64,000 nucleotides of DNA from Halorussus sp. MSC15.2 (GTDB lineage: Archaea; Halobacteriota; Halobacteria; Halobacteriales; Haladaptataceae), in contig NZ_VSLZ01000003.1 of assembly GCF_010747475.1 (NCBI RefSeq), forward strand, positions 248,001 to 312,000. The letters are read 5' to 3'. How positions within the stretch are numbered: position 1 is the stretch's first letter; each line of letters starts with the position of its first letter. The notes below the pieces were generated by a model. It was given only the letters and a program-made list of their open reading frames with translations, made no database searches and was not told where the DNA came from. Both the position numbers and the translations under genes were made by a program. Shown here piece by piece: positions 16,702 to 26,235 of this stretch.

Positions 16702-17535
16702 CTATCCGAGTTCGGCGCGCTCGAACCGCCAGTAGCCAACCAACAGCGGACCGACCACCCAGACCGCGAGGATTACCAGCATGAACTCCGGTTCGAGGTA
16801 GAACGGCGTCGAGGGGTCCGGAGCGGGGATGTCCCGGTAGCCCGGGGGAAACGCGAGTTCGAGCGACTGGAGGTAGGCGGTCGTCGGACTCAGACTCCGG
16901 ACGAACGACTCGGTGTTCGACGAGAGCGCGACGCCCAGCGTGTCCTCGAACACGAACCGGAGCGCGCCCACGACGGAGAACGCCGACCCCTGAATCCAGA
17001 GGACGTTGAACACGAAGAAGTAGCCGATGGACCCGGCCATCGCCCGGGACCGGGAGGCCGTCAGCGCCGAGATGCCGACCGCGACCGAGACGTACGCCAG
17101 CGTGAAGTAGAGGGTCAGGCCGACCACGCGAGCGAACGTCGGGAGTTCGAGGTCGGGGTACCACACCGCCGACAGCACCGCGGCGACCCCGAACGCCAGC
17201 AGGATGGCTCCGGTGACCACGGCCGCCCGCGAGAGGTACTTGCCGAACACCACGTCCCTGCGCCGGTTGGGAATCGAGAGCAGGAACTTCATGCTCCCGG
17301 ACTCGCGCTCGCCGGCGATGGAGAGGTAGGCCGCCACGAGCGCGACCAGCGGGATGAACAGCACCGCGAGTCCCGACATGTTCCAGAGCTGCAGGAGGAC
17401 GCGCGGGTTCTCGCCCGTGCTCCCGGTGTAGAAGAACAGCACGGCGAACAGGGTGTAGATACCGCCGACGAACCAGAGTAACTTCGCCCGGCGAACGTCT
17501 TTGAAGTCCTTGCGGACCACGGCGCGGAGGCTCAC
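16702..17535 (-). CDS. ABC-2 type exporter permease
   Basis: The 277-residue protein has six hydrophobic segments and an extracytoplasmic loop around residues 195-245 between segments 5 and 6. Family features are an N-terminal amphipathic helix (VVRKDFKDVRRAKLLW) and the ERESGSMKFLLSIPNRRRDVVFGK coupling segment (read ERESGSMKFLL, then RRRDVVFGKYLSR). The GTG start overlaps the ATPase stop (GTGA). It is a paralogue of the permease at 39452, whose coupling segment reads ERESGSIRFLLGLP. Together with the ATPase it would export an unknown substrate. Confidence 0.87.
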   Translation of the reverse strand: MSLRAVVRKDFKDVRRAKLLWFVGGIYTLFAVLFFYTGSTGENPRVLLQLWNMSGLAVLFIPLVALVAAYLSIAGERESGSMKFLLSIPNRRRDVVFGKYLSRAAVVTGAILLAFGVAAVLSAVWYPDLELPTFARVVGLTLYFTLAYVSVAVGISALTASRSRAMAGSIGYFFVFNVLWIQGSAFSVVGALRFVFEDTLGVALSSNTESFVRSLSPTTAYLQSLELAFPPGYRDIPAPDPSTPFYLEPEFMLVILAVWVVGPLLVGYWRFERAELG

Positions 17536-18488
17536 GCCGCCACCTCCGGGGAGTCGTCGGTGTCGCCGTCGGTCGCGTCGCCGGGGTCGGCGTCGGTGTA
17601 CCGGTTGAACAGGTCTTCGAGCGACGCCTCCGCGGACTGGATGTCGAGTATCGTCGCCGCCTCGTCGATGCGCTTGAGCACGTCTATCTTCGCACCGGGG
17701 TCCGAACAGACCGCGGTGACGGCGTTCCCGTCCGCGTTCCACCGTTCGACGCCCGCGAGCGCGGCGAGGTCGAGGTCCGCGGGCACGCGGTCCACCGTGG
17801 CCGTAATCTGACTGCTCCCGCCCGCGCCCTCTCGGAGACCGGCGATGGTGTCTTCGGCGACGAGTCGGCCGTCGCTCATGATGCCCACGCGGTCGCAGAT
17901 GGCTTCGACCTGGGGCAGGATGTGACTGGAGAAGAAGACGGTCGTCCCGCGCTCGGCCTCCTCGCGGAGCAGGTCGCGCATCTCCTGAATCCCGTTCGGG
18001 TCGAGACCAGACGACGGTTCGTCCAGAATCAGGAGGTCGGGGTCGCCGACCAGCGCCATCCCGAGTGCGAGGCGCTGGCTCATCCCCTTGGAGTAGCCGC
18101 CCGCCCGGCGCTGGCGGTCGTCGCGGTCGAGTCCGACCCGGTCGAGAATCGCGTCCGGGTCGGCGTCGGCGTCCTTGGTCTCGGCGACCCACGCGACGTG
18201 CTCGCGGCCGGTCAGTCGGTCGTAGAGCGTCGCGCCCTCGGGGAGGACGCCGACGCGCTCGCGGATAGCTTGGGTCTCGCGCTGGGCGTCGTGGCCCAGC
18301 ACCTCGGCCGACCCCTCAGTCGGTCGGATGAAGTCCAACAGCACGTTGATAGTCGTCGATTTGCCCGCCCCGTTGGGACCGAGGAAGCCGAAAATCTCCC
18401 CGGTCTCGACCGTGAGGTCGAGCGAATCGACGGCGAGGACGTCGTCACCGAATCGCTTCGTCAGGTCGTGAGTGTCGATTGCAGACAT
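17532..18488 (-). CDS. ABC transporter ATP-binding protein (ABC-2 exporter)
   Basis: The 318-residue ATPase shows Walker A LGPNGAGKSTT (about 38-48), an ABC signature YSKGMSQRLALG, Walker B LLILDEPSSGLDP, and the switch His in SSHILPQ. The C-terminal 100 residues are the regulatory extension common in DrrA/CcmA-type exporters. Start ATG 18488 gives the usual MSAIDTHDLTKRFG beginning. It is followed by its permease with a GTGA overlap, and probably by the NUDIX gene. It is a clear paralogue of the ATPase at 40317. The exported compound is not indicated by the neighbours. Confidence 0.92.
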   Translation of the reverse strand: MSAIDTHDLTKRFGDDVLAVDSLDLTVETGEIFGFLGPNGAGKSTTINVLLDFIRPTEGSAEVLGHDAQRETQAIRERVGVLPEGATLYDRLTGREHVAWVAETKDADADPDAILDRVGLDRDDRQRRAGGYSKGMSQRLALGMALVGDPDLLILDEPSSGLDPNGIQEMRDLLREEAERGTTVFFSSHILPQVEAICDRVGIMSDGRLVAEDTIAGLREGAGGSSQITATVDRVPADLDLAALAGVERWNADGNAVTAVCSDPGAKIDVLKRIDEAATILDIQSAEASLEDLFNRYTDADPGDATDGDTDDSPEVAA

Positions 18489-18700
18489 GAGTTGACTGTC
18501 GTAGTCGTGTGGTTCGTCACCTCTCGCCGCTCGGTTCTCGGCACTGCCGCGTCGCGGCGTCGAGCGCGTGACGACGCGTCGCTCGTCGGTGGCACGAGAG
18601 GACGATGGACCGCGATTGGGATAAACACCCCGACAGTTTGCAGAACCAGCAACCGCGCTCGCGTTTGAAGGACCATCTCGCTCGCAGGGCGACTGCCCGC

Positions 18701-20506
18701 TCAGACGTGTTCGTCGAGGAACGCGGCGACGCTGGTGTAGGCCTCGATGCGGTTCTCCAGTTTCGAGAAGCCGTGGCCCTCGTCGTCGAAGATGAGTTTC
18801 TCGACGGGGACGCCCTGCTCGGCGACGACGTCGGCTATCTGCTCGGCCTCGCCGACCGGAACGCGGGGGTCGTTCGCGCCGTGGAGGACCATCAGCGGTG
18901 CCGCGACGTTCTCGGCGTGGTTGCTCGGACTGATGGATTCGAGGAACTCGCGGTCGTCTTCGAGCGACCCGTACTCGGCCTCCCGGTGTTCGCGCCGCCA
19001 GTCGCCCGTGTTCTCGAGGAACGTCACGAAGTTGGCGATGCCCACGATGTCCACGCCCGCCGCCCAGAGGTCGGGGTACTCGGTCAGCGCCGCCAGCACC
19101 ATAAACCCGCCGTAAGACCCGCCCATGGCGACGACTCGGTCGGGGTCGATTTCGGGCCTGTCGCGGAGCCACTGGACGCCCGCCTCGATGTCGGCGACCG
19201 AGTCCATCCGCTTCTCCACGTCGTCCAGATGGGTGTACGCCTTGCCGTACCCCGCCGACCCGCGGACGTTCGGTTCGAAGTAGGCGTAACCCCGGTTCAG
19301 GAAGTACTGCTTGACGGGGTGGAACGAGGGGCGGCGCTGGCTCTCGGGACCGCCGTGGATGTCCACGATGACGGGCGTCGCGCCGTCCGGAGTCTCGTGG
19401 GGGACCGAGAAGAAGGCCGGAATCTCCCTGCCGTCGAATGTCTCGTAACGGACCAGTTCGGGTTCGACGAACGAGGACTTCGGGAGTCCGGCGGTAGCGG
19501 CGTCGGTCCACCGCTCGGTCTCGCCGGTCTCGACGTCCACGACGTGGACGTTGGTGTTTCCGGTACTCGCGGTGACGGTGAGCGCGAACCGCTCTGCCTC
19601 GTCGTCGAACGACGGGCCGCCTGCCACGCAGGACGGCAGGTCCGGCGTCGGGAACTCGCGATACTCGGTCTCGCCCGTGAGTTCGCCGACCGTCAACTCG
19701 GTGTAGCCGTCCACGTTCCGCCCGAGGACGAACCGGCCCGTGTCCTCGTCCACGGTGGCACTATCGACGTTCCAGTCGCCGCCCTCCGCGACGGTTTCGA
19801 CGGTACCGGTTTCGAGGTCGAGTCGAGCGAAGTACGTGGTGTCGGCCCCCTCGTCGGTGGTGAGATAGAGCGCGTCGCCGTCGGGACTCCAGTTGACCGA
19901 CCCGTAGCGCACGTTGCCTTCGTGGGGCGTGAGGTGGTCGCAGTCCCCGGTCTCTACGTCGAGGACGTACAGGTCTTGGTCGAAACTGGAGTGGGATTCG
20001 AGGACGGCGAGCGACTCGTCGTCGGGACTCCACCCGACCGCCGAGAGCCAGCCGTCGCCCTCGTAGACCATCTCGGCGTCGTCGCCGCGCTCGTCGCGGC
20101 CCTGCACGTACACGTCGAACACCGATTCGTCGCGACGGTTCGAAGCGAACGCGAACCGCGACCCGTCGGAGTTCCACCCGCCCCAGTAGTGGATGGCGTC
20201 CGGCATGTCGGTCAGCGGCGTGATGGTCTCGCCGTCGCCGTCGAGGCGGAATAGCTGGGTGCGCTCGTCGCCGCCTTGGTCCATGCCGAATATCAGTTCG
20301 TCGCGCTCGGGCGACCACGACGCGAAACTGACGGCCTCCTCCTCGAAGGTGAGTTGCCGGGGCCACTCGCGGGGCGCGTCGAGTCGCCACACCTGCGGGA
20401 CGCCCGTCGTGTCCATCAGGAACGACAGTCGCTCGCCGTCCGGGCCGAACGACGGCGTGTTCGCGCTCCGCACGTTGAGGTAGCGCTCGAAGTCGTACGT
20501 TTGCAT
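18701..20506 (-). CDS. S9 family serine peptidase (prolyl oligopeptidase/acylaminoacyl peptidase type)
   Basis: The 601-residue enzyme has an N-terminal beta propeller built of repeats such as SWSPERDELIF, NWSPDGDALYL and GWSPDDESLAVL (residues about 15-320), then an alpha/beta hydrolase domain. The catalytic triad is visible: S464 in GGSYGG, D546 in GANDPRV and H578 in DDEGHGF; DIHGGPES near residue 375 forms the oxyanion region. No signal peptide is present, so it is a cytoplasmic peptidase that degrades short peptides. It stands alone between the exporter genes and a decayed region. Confidence 0.94.
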   Translation of the reverse strand: MQTYDFERYLNVRSANTPSFGPDGERLSFLMDTTGVPQVWRLDAPREWPRQLTFEEEAVSFASWSPERDELIFGMDQGGDERTQLFRLDGDGETITPLTDMPDAIHYWGGWNSDGSRFAFASNRRDESVFDVYVQGRDERGDDAEMVYEGDGWLSAVGWSPDDESLAVLESHSSFDQDLYVLDVETGDCDHLTPHEGNVRYGSVNWSPDGDALYLTTDEGADTTYFARLDLETGTVETVAEGGDWNVDSATVDEDTGRFVLGRNVDGYTELTVGELTGETEYREFPTPDLPSCVAGGPSFDDEAERFALTVTASTGNTNVHVVDVETGETERWTDAATAGLPKSSFVEPELVRYETFDGREIPAFFSVPHETPDGATPVIVDIHGGPESQRRPSFHPVKQYFLNRGYAYFEPNVRGSAGYGKAYTHLDDVEKRMDSVADIEAGVQWLRDRPEIDPDRVVAMGGSYGGFMVLAALTEYPDLWAAGVDIVGIANFVTFLENTGDWRREHREAEYGSLEDDREFLESISPSNHAENVAAPLMVLHGANDPRVPVGEAEQIADVVAEQGVPVEKLIFDDEGHGFSKLENRIEAYTSVAAFLDEHV

Positions 20507-20726
20507 GGGTCGTGGTTACGAACCGACCGACAAATCGCTTTGGACTCCGGCGGTCGGCGGCCCGCGGCCCGAGGACTGAGACCACACGCTGCCAACGCGT
20601 CAGTTCCCTATCTAACCGACTCCCCGCCCCGATTTTCCGGGGCGACTATCCGCCCCGGAAACACTCAGTTACGACGGTTCATCCGCCGATTAACAAAACC
20701 CGACTGCCACGAACGCCGACCGAGAG

Positions 20727-21590
20727 ATGAAGCGGACTCGGAGACGGACTTCGTAGTCGCGTCGTTGCTCGTAGCGGTAACTGCACTCGGCGCTGGCGGG
20801 GCGGGTCTCGCTCTCTCGAACCCCGGCGACGCTCTCGCTCGCAGGACGATTCCATCGACGCCTCTGCCGGACGGGACGGGAGTCCGGCCGGAACCCTAGG
20901 CTTCCACGACGCCGACGCGACCGTCGTCGGGGCGGCCCCCGACGACCGCGCTGGCTTCGGCGCGGCGGGCGGCGACGTGAACGGCGACCGAGACGGACGA
21001 CCAATCGACGGCCGAGACCATCGACGACGACCGAGCAGGGGACGACCGGGAACGACGAGTACGACAGAGACGACCGCAACCGAAAGCACGGCCACGACGA
21101 CTGACGGAACCACCACGGAGGGGAGGACGAGCGAGGAACCACCACCGAAGCGGGGACGACCGAGACCACCACGCCGGTAGGTAGGACGGCGTGCGCGGCG
21201 ACGCGAAGTGGAGCGACGCGAACGTGGAGGCGGGAGCGCCCGTCGCGGCTGACTCAGATACCGTTTTCGTCGCCCGCTCGGTGTGTATACGGGCGGATTC
21301 CGTCGGATTCGACGTTCGCCTGACCGACCGACGCACGACCGTCGGACGGGGACCGCTCGCTCCGACTGCTCGAAACAACCAATGGAACCGCGGTAACGGA
21401 CGGTTCCCCGAGGGCCGGGTGTCCAGGGCACGTCGCGGTCGGCACGTCCGGAACTCCGGTCGGTGGCACGAACGGAGTTCTCGGCGGGTTGTCAGTCGGG
21501 GTTTCGGCAGCGGGTTCGAATTCGACGGTCGCCACGGAACGGGGAGTTTCTTCTGGCCCCGTCCGCACAACTTTCGGTTGAACAGTTGAA
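20727..21590 (+). pseudogene. Decayed secreted FG-GAP-type protein
   Basis: No frame stays open, but pieces of one protein follow each other in shifting frames. ATG 20727 (MKRTRRRT) is followed in another frame by a hydrophobic signal-like stretch (FVVASLLVAVTALGAGG, about 20750-20800), then in a third frame by DDSIDASAG and GAAPDDRAGFGAAGGDVNGD (about 20840-20990). The latter resembles the FG-GAP/integrin-like repeat of haloarchaeal secreted proteins. A Thr-rich linker (TTSTTETTATEST and TTTEAGTTETTT, about 21050-21180) follows, again in two frames, then low-complexity remains to about 21590. At least three frame changes make a single sequencing error unlikely, so a true remnant is preferred. 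Confidence in the FG-GAP identity is moderate; the exact ends are approximate. Confidence 0.45.
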
Positions 21591-21623
21591 CGATACCGGC
21601 GAGCGCGTAAACAGTCGAATCGG

Positions 21624-21629
21624 TTTATG
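21624..21629 (+). promoter_or_regulatory. TATA box of the first winged-helix membrane protein
   Basis: TTTATG lies 30-35 bases before ATG 21659. Confidence 0.45.
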
Positions 21630-21658
21630 CGCGTTTCTATCCTCCGTTTTCCGCAGTG

Positions 21659-22222
21659 ATGGCCACCGAAAGTTCACGGACGTCCCGGGAGGAGGTCTTC
21701 GACGCCGTCAAGAACCTGCGCCGTCGCTACGTGCTCTACTATCTCCAGCGGTACGGGGGACCGGTCGAACTCGGCGAACTCGCCGAACAGGTCGCGGCGT
21801 GGGAGAACGACACGACGGTGTCGCAGGTATCGACCGGCCAGCGCAAGTCGGTGTACAGCGCGCTCCATCAGACCCACCTACCGAAGTTACAGTCGGCGGG
21901 CGTCCTCCGGTACGACCCCGACCGGAGTCTGGTCCACACGACCGACAAGGCCGCGAAACTCGACATGCAACTGGCCAGCGACCCGCAAACGTCGCTTCCG
22001 TGGCACCGCGTGTACCTCGGTCTCGCCGCGCTGAGTCTGGTCCTCTTGGCCTCGGTCTGGGTCGGGTTCTACCCCTTCTCGCTGCTCTCGGGGGTCGAGT
22101 ACGCCCTGCTGGTCATCTCGGTGTTCGGCGCGACGGCGCTGTTCCACACGCACGACCTGCGACGCTGGCGGCGGCGCGCGGACAACGCCGCGCCGGACTT
22201 CATCCTCGAAGTCAACGACTGA
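21659..22222 (+). CDS. DUF7344-type winged-helix protein with two membrane segments
   Basis: The 187-residue protein has an N-terminal winged-helix-like domain (REEVFDAVKNLRRRYVLYYLQ, then GQRKSVYSALHQTHLPKL and AGVLRYD; residues about 10-100), followed by two hydrophobic segments (about 118-135 and 139-158) and a basic cytoplasmic tail. It is probably a membrane-anchored DNA-binding or signalling protein. A second member of the family lies at 53058, with the same SVYxxLHQTHLPKL core. The start could also be the GTG at 21656, one codon earlier; the ATG is taken. Targets are unknown. Confidence 0.82.
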   Translation: MATESSRTSREEVFDAVKNLRRRYVLYYLQRYGGPVELGELAEQVAAWENDTTVSQVSTGQRKSVYSALHQTHLPKLQSAGVLRYDPDRSLVHTTDKAAKLDMQLASDPQTSLPWHRVYLGLAALSLVLLASVWVGFYPFSLLSGVEYALLVISVFGATALFHTHDLRRWRRRADNAAPDFILEVND

Positions 22223-22484
22223 GACGAGGGGTTCCCTCCTCGGAGTTCTCCGTTCTCGTCTGTAATCGTGGCCCTCAGAACGGCCCGAACACGCACCGTC
22301 ACGGTCCCCGTCCTGCTCCGGTCTCGTCGGCCTCGTCCCGGAGGAGAGTCCTGCTCGCGTCGCTGAACGGACTCCGTTCGGTACCTCCAATCTACCGCGT
22401 CCCGCGGGTTTCGATACGTTTTCGAGTCAGCGTCGGGAACGAGCGTAGAACCAACGGAGCGGACCGCGAGACGAGAAAGGAGGG

Positions 22485-22490
22485 TTTTTA
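22485..22490 (+). promoter_or_regulatory. TATA box of the glycosyltransferase gene
   Basis: TTTTTA lies 25-30 bases before ATG 22515. The preceding spacer (22223-22484) holds a weak hairpin CGAGG/CCTCG at 22225-22242 just after the upstream stop, and otherwise nothing I can name. Confidence 0.45.
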
Positions 22491-22514
22491 GTGGGGCGCT
22501 TCGTGGCGGTTCGT

Positions 22515-23650
22515 ATGCGCGTCGCGTTCGTCTCGGAGACGGTGGCCCAACACCGCGAGACGGGGGTAACGCGACGAATCCGACGCACTGCCGAGGCACT
22601 CGCTGGCCGGGGTCACGACGTGTTCATCTGTTGTGCGCAGTGGTGGGACGGCGACCACGACTCGTTCGAGCAGGACGGCGTGACCTACCGGGCGGTCACC
22701 GCGAAGTCGCCCGGCGAGGGTCGGTTCGCCGTCTCGCTCCCGGCCGCACTCCGGGCCATCGACCCGGACGTAATTCAGGCCACCGCCGCCGACCCGACAC
22801 ACGTTCTCGCCGCGAAGGCCGCCAGTATCGTCCTCCGAGCGCCGCTCGTGGTGGACTGGTACGAGTCACCCGACGCGGGCGACGCCGACGACCCGCTGTG
22901 GCGACTCGCCGCCAGCCTCCCCGAACTCGTTCTCGCGCCCTCCGAGACCGTCAGGACCCGCGTCCGGGAACTCGGTGCGGACGGCGACGCGGTCTGGGTC
23001 GTCCCCAACGGTATCGACATCGACGCCATTCGGGCGGCCCAACCGCGCGACGTCGCCGACATCGTCTACTCCCGCCGCCTCGACGCCGACGCCAACTTGG
23101 AGAGCCTGTTGCTCGCGCTCGCCGAACTCCGGGACCACGACTGGTCGGCGTCGTCATCGGCGACGGTCCCGAGCGCGACGTGTACGAACGACAGGTCCGC
23201 GACCTGCGAATCGAGGACCGCGTCTCGTTCGCGGGCGACCAACCGCTCGAAAACCGACTGTCGGCGTTCAAGGGCGCGCAGGTCTACGTCCAGACCGCGC
23301 GCCGAGAGGCGTTTCCGACCGACCTGCTCCGGGCGCTGGCCTCCGGTAGTACGGGCGTCGTGGAGTACCACGTCGAGTCGAGCGCCCACGAACTGGTCGA
23401 ACAGGAGAACCGCGCGTTCCGGACCACCAGCGAGCAGGAACTCACCGACGCCCTCGTCACGGCGAGCGAGATGGAACCGATGGAGTTCAACGAGAACTTC
23501 GCCGAGTACGACGAGGAGCAGGTGCTTGACAAGTACCTGACAGCCTACGACGAGGCCGAAGAGCGCATGAGCTGGGTCGAACCCGCGGCGCTGGCGGGCG
23601 GCGCGGTGGCGGTCGTGGCGCTGGTGGTGCTGTTGGTCGTGCTGTTGTGA
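22515..23650 (+). pseudogene. GT4-family glycosyltransferase, one-base frameshift in the middle
   Basis: GT-B glycosyltransferases move a sugar from an activated donor to lipid or glycan acceptors. The first frame (from ATG 22515) covers the N-terminal domain: FVSETVAQHRETGVTRRI, TAEALAGRGHDVFI and VVPNGIDIDAI (about residues 1-205). From about 23146-23150 the protein continues in the next frame with VVIGDGPERDVYERQVRDL, the donor-binding ARREAFPTDLLRALASG, and a C-terminal membrane helix (about the last 22 residues). Adding one base in the GGCGTC stretch restores 378 residues. The C-terminal anchor suggests membrane glycolipid or S-layer glycan work. The break is more likely a consensus error than decay because both halves are well preserved. 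Confidence 0.82.
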
Positions 23651-23677
23651 AAACAGGACAATCGTCGCGTCAGGTAG

Positions 23678-26122
23678 CTACTCCTCGAATCGGTCCGGGT
23701 CGTCCGCGGCCTCCACCGCACGCACCGCCTCGACGTTCTCTTCGACGTCGTGGACGCGAACGATGTCGGCACCGCGCTCCGCCGCGATGGCGGTCCCGGC
23801 CACCGTCGCGGCGGTCCGGTCCTCCTCGGCACCGACCAGACCGAACATCGACTTGTGGGAGTGACCGACGAGGACGGGACACTCCAGCGCGTGGAACTCG
23901 TCGGTCCGGCCGAGCAACTCGAAGTTCTCCCGCATCGACTTGCCGAAGCCCAGACCGGGGTCCACGATTATCTGCTCGCGGTCGAGACCCGCCTTCTCGG
24001 CCAGCAGGACCTGCTCCTCCAGTTCGTCGATGACGTCCTCGACCACGTCGTCGTACTCCACGTCCCTGTCGGGGACGACCGGGGCGTCGATGCTGTGCAT
24101 CACCACGAGGGGTGCGTCGTACTCGGCCGCCACGAAGCGCATCTCGGGGTCCTCTAATCCGGACACGTCGTTGAGTACGTCCGCGCCCGCTTCGAGGGCG
24201 GCCCGACCGACCGCGGCCTTCCGGGTGTCGATGGAGAGCATCGCGTCGAGGTCCGCGATGCGCTCGATTACCGGGACGACGCGCTCGATTTCCTCCTCGA
24301 CCGAAATCTCGTCCGCGCCGGGTCGCGTGCTCTCGCCGCCAACGTCGATGATGTCCACGCCCGCCTCGACCATCTGCTCGGCGCGGGCCACCGCGTCCTC
24401 GACCGCCTCGTACCGGCCGCCGTCGTGGAAACTGTCGGGCGTGACGTTCAGGATGCCCATGACCGCGGTGGCGTCCTCCCACGGGTAGCCCCGGCGCTCG
24501 GTCTCGGTCCGGATGCCCAGCGCCTCCCGGAGTTCGTCGGCGAACACCGACAGGCCGTACGGTTGGTCGTCGAGTTTCGCCGCGAGGCGCTTGAACTGGG
24601 CCAACGTCCCCATCAGCACCACGTCCACGTTCTCCTCGTCCTGCTCGTTGACGCCCGAGACGGCGCACTCGCCGCCGAGGCTCAGCATCTCCTCCTTGAG
24701 GTAGCGGGCCTGCCGGACCTGCACGCGGGTCTTCAGCACCCGGTGGACGGCCTTGCCGCGCATCCGCCAGACGCCGGGGTCGGTCACGTCCGCGCCTTCC
24801 AGCGCGTCGCGGGCGTCGTCGAGATTCCGGATGCGCTTGGGAATCTCGGCGCGGGTCCACCGCGACCGGGCCTCCGCGACCGCGAACAGCGACCCCGCGA
24901 CCAGCACGAGGTCGTCCTCGCTCGCGGCGTCCAGCGCGTTCTCCAGCGCGCCTTCGACGGAGTTGCGGGTCAGCACCTCGTCCGCGCCCGACTCCTCGAA
25001 GGCGCGGGCGACGACCGCCTCGTCTTCCGCCCGGTCGAGGTTCGGTTGACAGGCGACCACCCGGTCTGGGGTCGGGAGCGCCGCGGCCATCCCCCGGAGG
25101 TCCTTGTCGTGCATCGCGCCGAAGACGAGGTGGAACTCGTCGGTTTCGCCGTCGAACTCCGCCAGCGTCTCGGCCAGCGCCTCGCACGCGCCGGGGTTGT
25201 GCGCGCCGTCGAGGACGACGACGGGGTCCCGACCCATCACCTCGAACCGACCCGGCCAGTCGGCCTTCCGGAGACCGCGGGCCAGTTCGGTCTCGCTCAG
25301 GTCGGTGACCTGCCGGGCCAGCGCGGCCGCCACGCCCGCGTTCCGGGCCTGATACTCGCCAAGCAGAGGGATTTCGGTCTCGACGCTCCACTCGTCTCCG
25401 GTCAGCGAGACGGCGGCCTCGGTGTGGTTGGTCCGGCCGCCGTACTCGACGCGCACGTCCGCGTCGTTGGTCTCTCCCACGGTGCGGACCTCGCCCGCCT
25501 GCGCTCGCACGGCGTCGAGCGCCTCGCCGGTCGTCGCGGTCACCAGCGGCGCGTCGTCGGGCGCGACGTGGGCCTTGTCCCGGGCGATTTCCTCGATAGT
25601 TTCGCCGATGATGCCGGTGTGTTCGAGGGTGACGCTCGTGACCGCGCTGGCGACCGGGTCCACGACGCTGGTCGCGTCATACTTGCCGCCGATGCCGACT
25701 TCCAGCACCGCGACGTCCACGTGCTCGCGGCCGAAGTGCCAGAGCGCGAGTCCCGTCATCACCTCGAAGAAGGTCGGGGCCTCGCCGTCGGCCGCCCGGT
25801 CGGTGACGTACCCACGGACCGAATCGGCGTACGTCGCGACCGCGGACTTGGGAATCTTGCGGCCGTTCACCCGAACTCGCTCGCGCACGTCGTCGAAGTG
25901 CGGGGAGGTGTACAACCCCACGTCGAGACCCGCCTCCCGGAGCGCGCGCTCGGTCATCCGGGCCGTCGAACCCTTCCCGTTCGACCCGGCGACCTGCACG
26001 TACTCGACCCCCTCGTGAGGGTCGTCGAGGTGGGCGAGCAACTGCGCGGTCGATTCCGTGCCCGGTTTGGGGCGGAACCGACGCAGGTCGAACAGGAAGT
26101 TCGCCGCCTCGTGGTAGTCCAT
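23678..26122 (-). CDS. folCP: Bifunctional folylpolyglutamate synthase / dihydropteroate synthase (FolC-FolP fusion)
   Basis: This one 814-residue protein covers two folate steps. The FolC part (about 1-420) has the P-loop AGSNGKGSTARM (about 46-57), an EVMTGLALWHF segment and VLDGAHNP. A middle region (about 430-540) precedes the DHPS part (about 545-814), which has MGILNVTPDSF starting at M555, GGESTRPGA, SIDTRKA, NDVSG, IIVDPGLGFGKS and GHSHKS. DHPS joins 6-hydroxymethyl-dihydropterin diphosphate and p-aminobenzoate; FolC adds the glutamate. Such fusions are known in haloarchaea. The ATG at 26122 follows a CCTAAGCG box at 26145-26152. It stands alone between the glycosyltransferase (convergent) and a lipoprotein gene (divergent). 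Confidence 0.95.
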   Translation of the reverse strand: MDYHEAANFLFDLRRFRPKPGTESTAQLLAHLDDPHEGVEYVQVAGSNGKGSTARMTERALREAGLDVGLYTSPHFDDVRERVRVNGRKIPKSAVATYADSVRGYVTDRAADGEAPTFFEVMTGLALWHFGREHVDVAVLEVGIGGKYDATSVVDPVASAVTSVTLEHTGIIGETIEEIARDKAHVAPDDAPLVTATTGEALDAVRAQAGEVRTVGETNDADVRVEYGGRTNHTEAAVSLTGDEWSVETEIPLLGEYQARNAGVAAALARQVTDLSETELARGLRKADWPGRFEVMGRDPVVVLDGAHNPGACEALAETLAEFDGETDEFHLVFGAMHDKDLRGMAAALPTPDRVVACQPNLDRAEDEAVVARAFEESGADEVLTRNSVEGALENALDAASEDDLVLVAGSLFAVAEARSRWTRAEIPKRIRNLDDARDALEGADVTDPGVWRMRGKAVHRVLKTRVQVRQARYLKEEMLSLGGECAVSGVNEQDEENVDVVLMGTLAQFKRLAAKLDDQPYGLSVFADELREALGIRTETERRGYPWEDATAVMGILNVTPDSFHDGGRYEAVEDAVARAEQMVEAGVDIIDVGGESTRPGADEISVEEEIERVVPVIERIADLDAMLSIDTRKAAVGRAALEAGADVLNDVSGLEDPEMRFVAAEYDAPLVVMHSIDAPVVPDRDVEYDDVVEDVIDELEEQVLLAEKAGLDREQIIVDPGLGFGKSMRENFELLGRTDEFHALECPVLVGHSHKSMFGLVGAEEDRTAATVAGTAIAAERGADIVRVHDVEENVEAVRAVEAADDPDRFEE

Positions 26123-26144
26123 ATCTGCGTGAACAAACGCGGCG

Positions 26145-26152
26145 CGCTTAGG
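26145..26152 (-). promoter_or_regulatory. TATA-like box of folCP
   Basis: CCTAAGCG on the minus strand lies 23-30 bases before the ATG at 26122. Confidence 0.35.
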
Positions 26153-26206
26153 AGTGTCGGAGTCGGAAGGCCGGGCGAACGACTGTGTATCACCGACCTG
26201 AAGGCA

Positions 26207-26212
26207 TTTACC
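26207..26212 (+). promoter_or_regulatory. TATA-like box of the lipoprotein gene
   Basis: TTTACC lies 24-29 bases before ATG 26236 and supports that start over an upstream in-frame ATG. Confidence 0.4.
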
Positions 26213-26235
26213 GGTGCGCCCGGTTGCCTCCGGAT

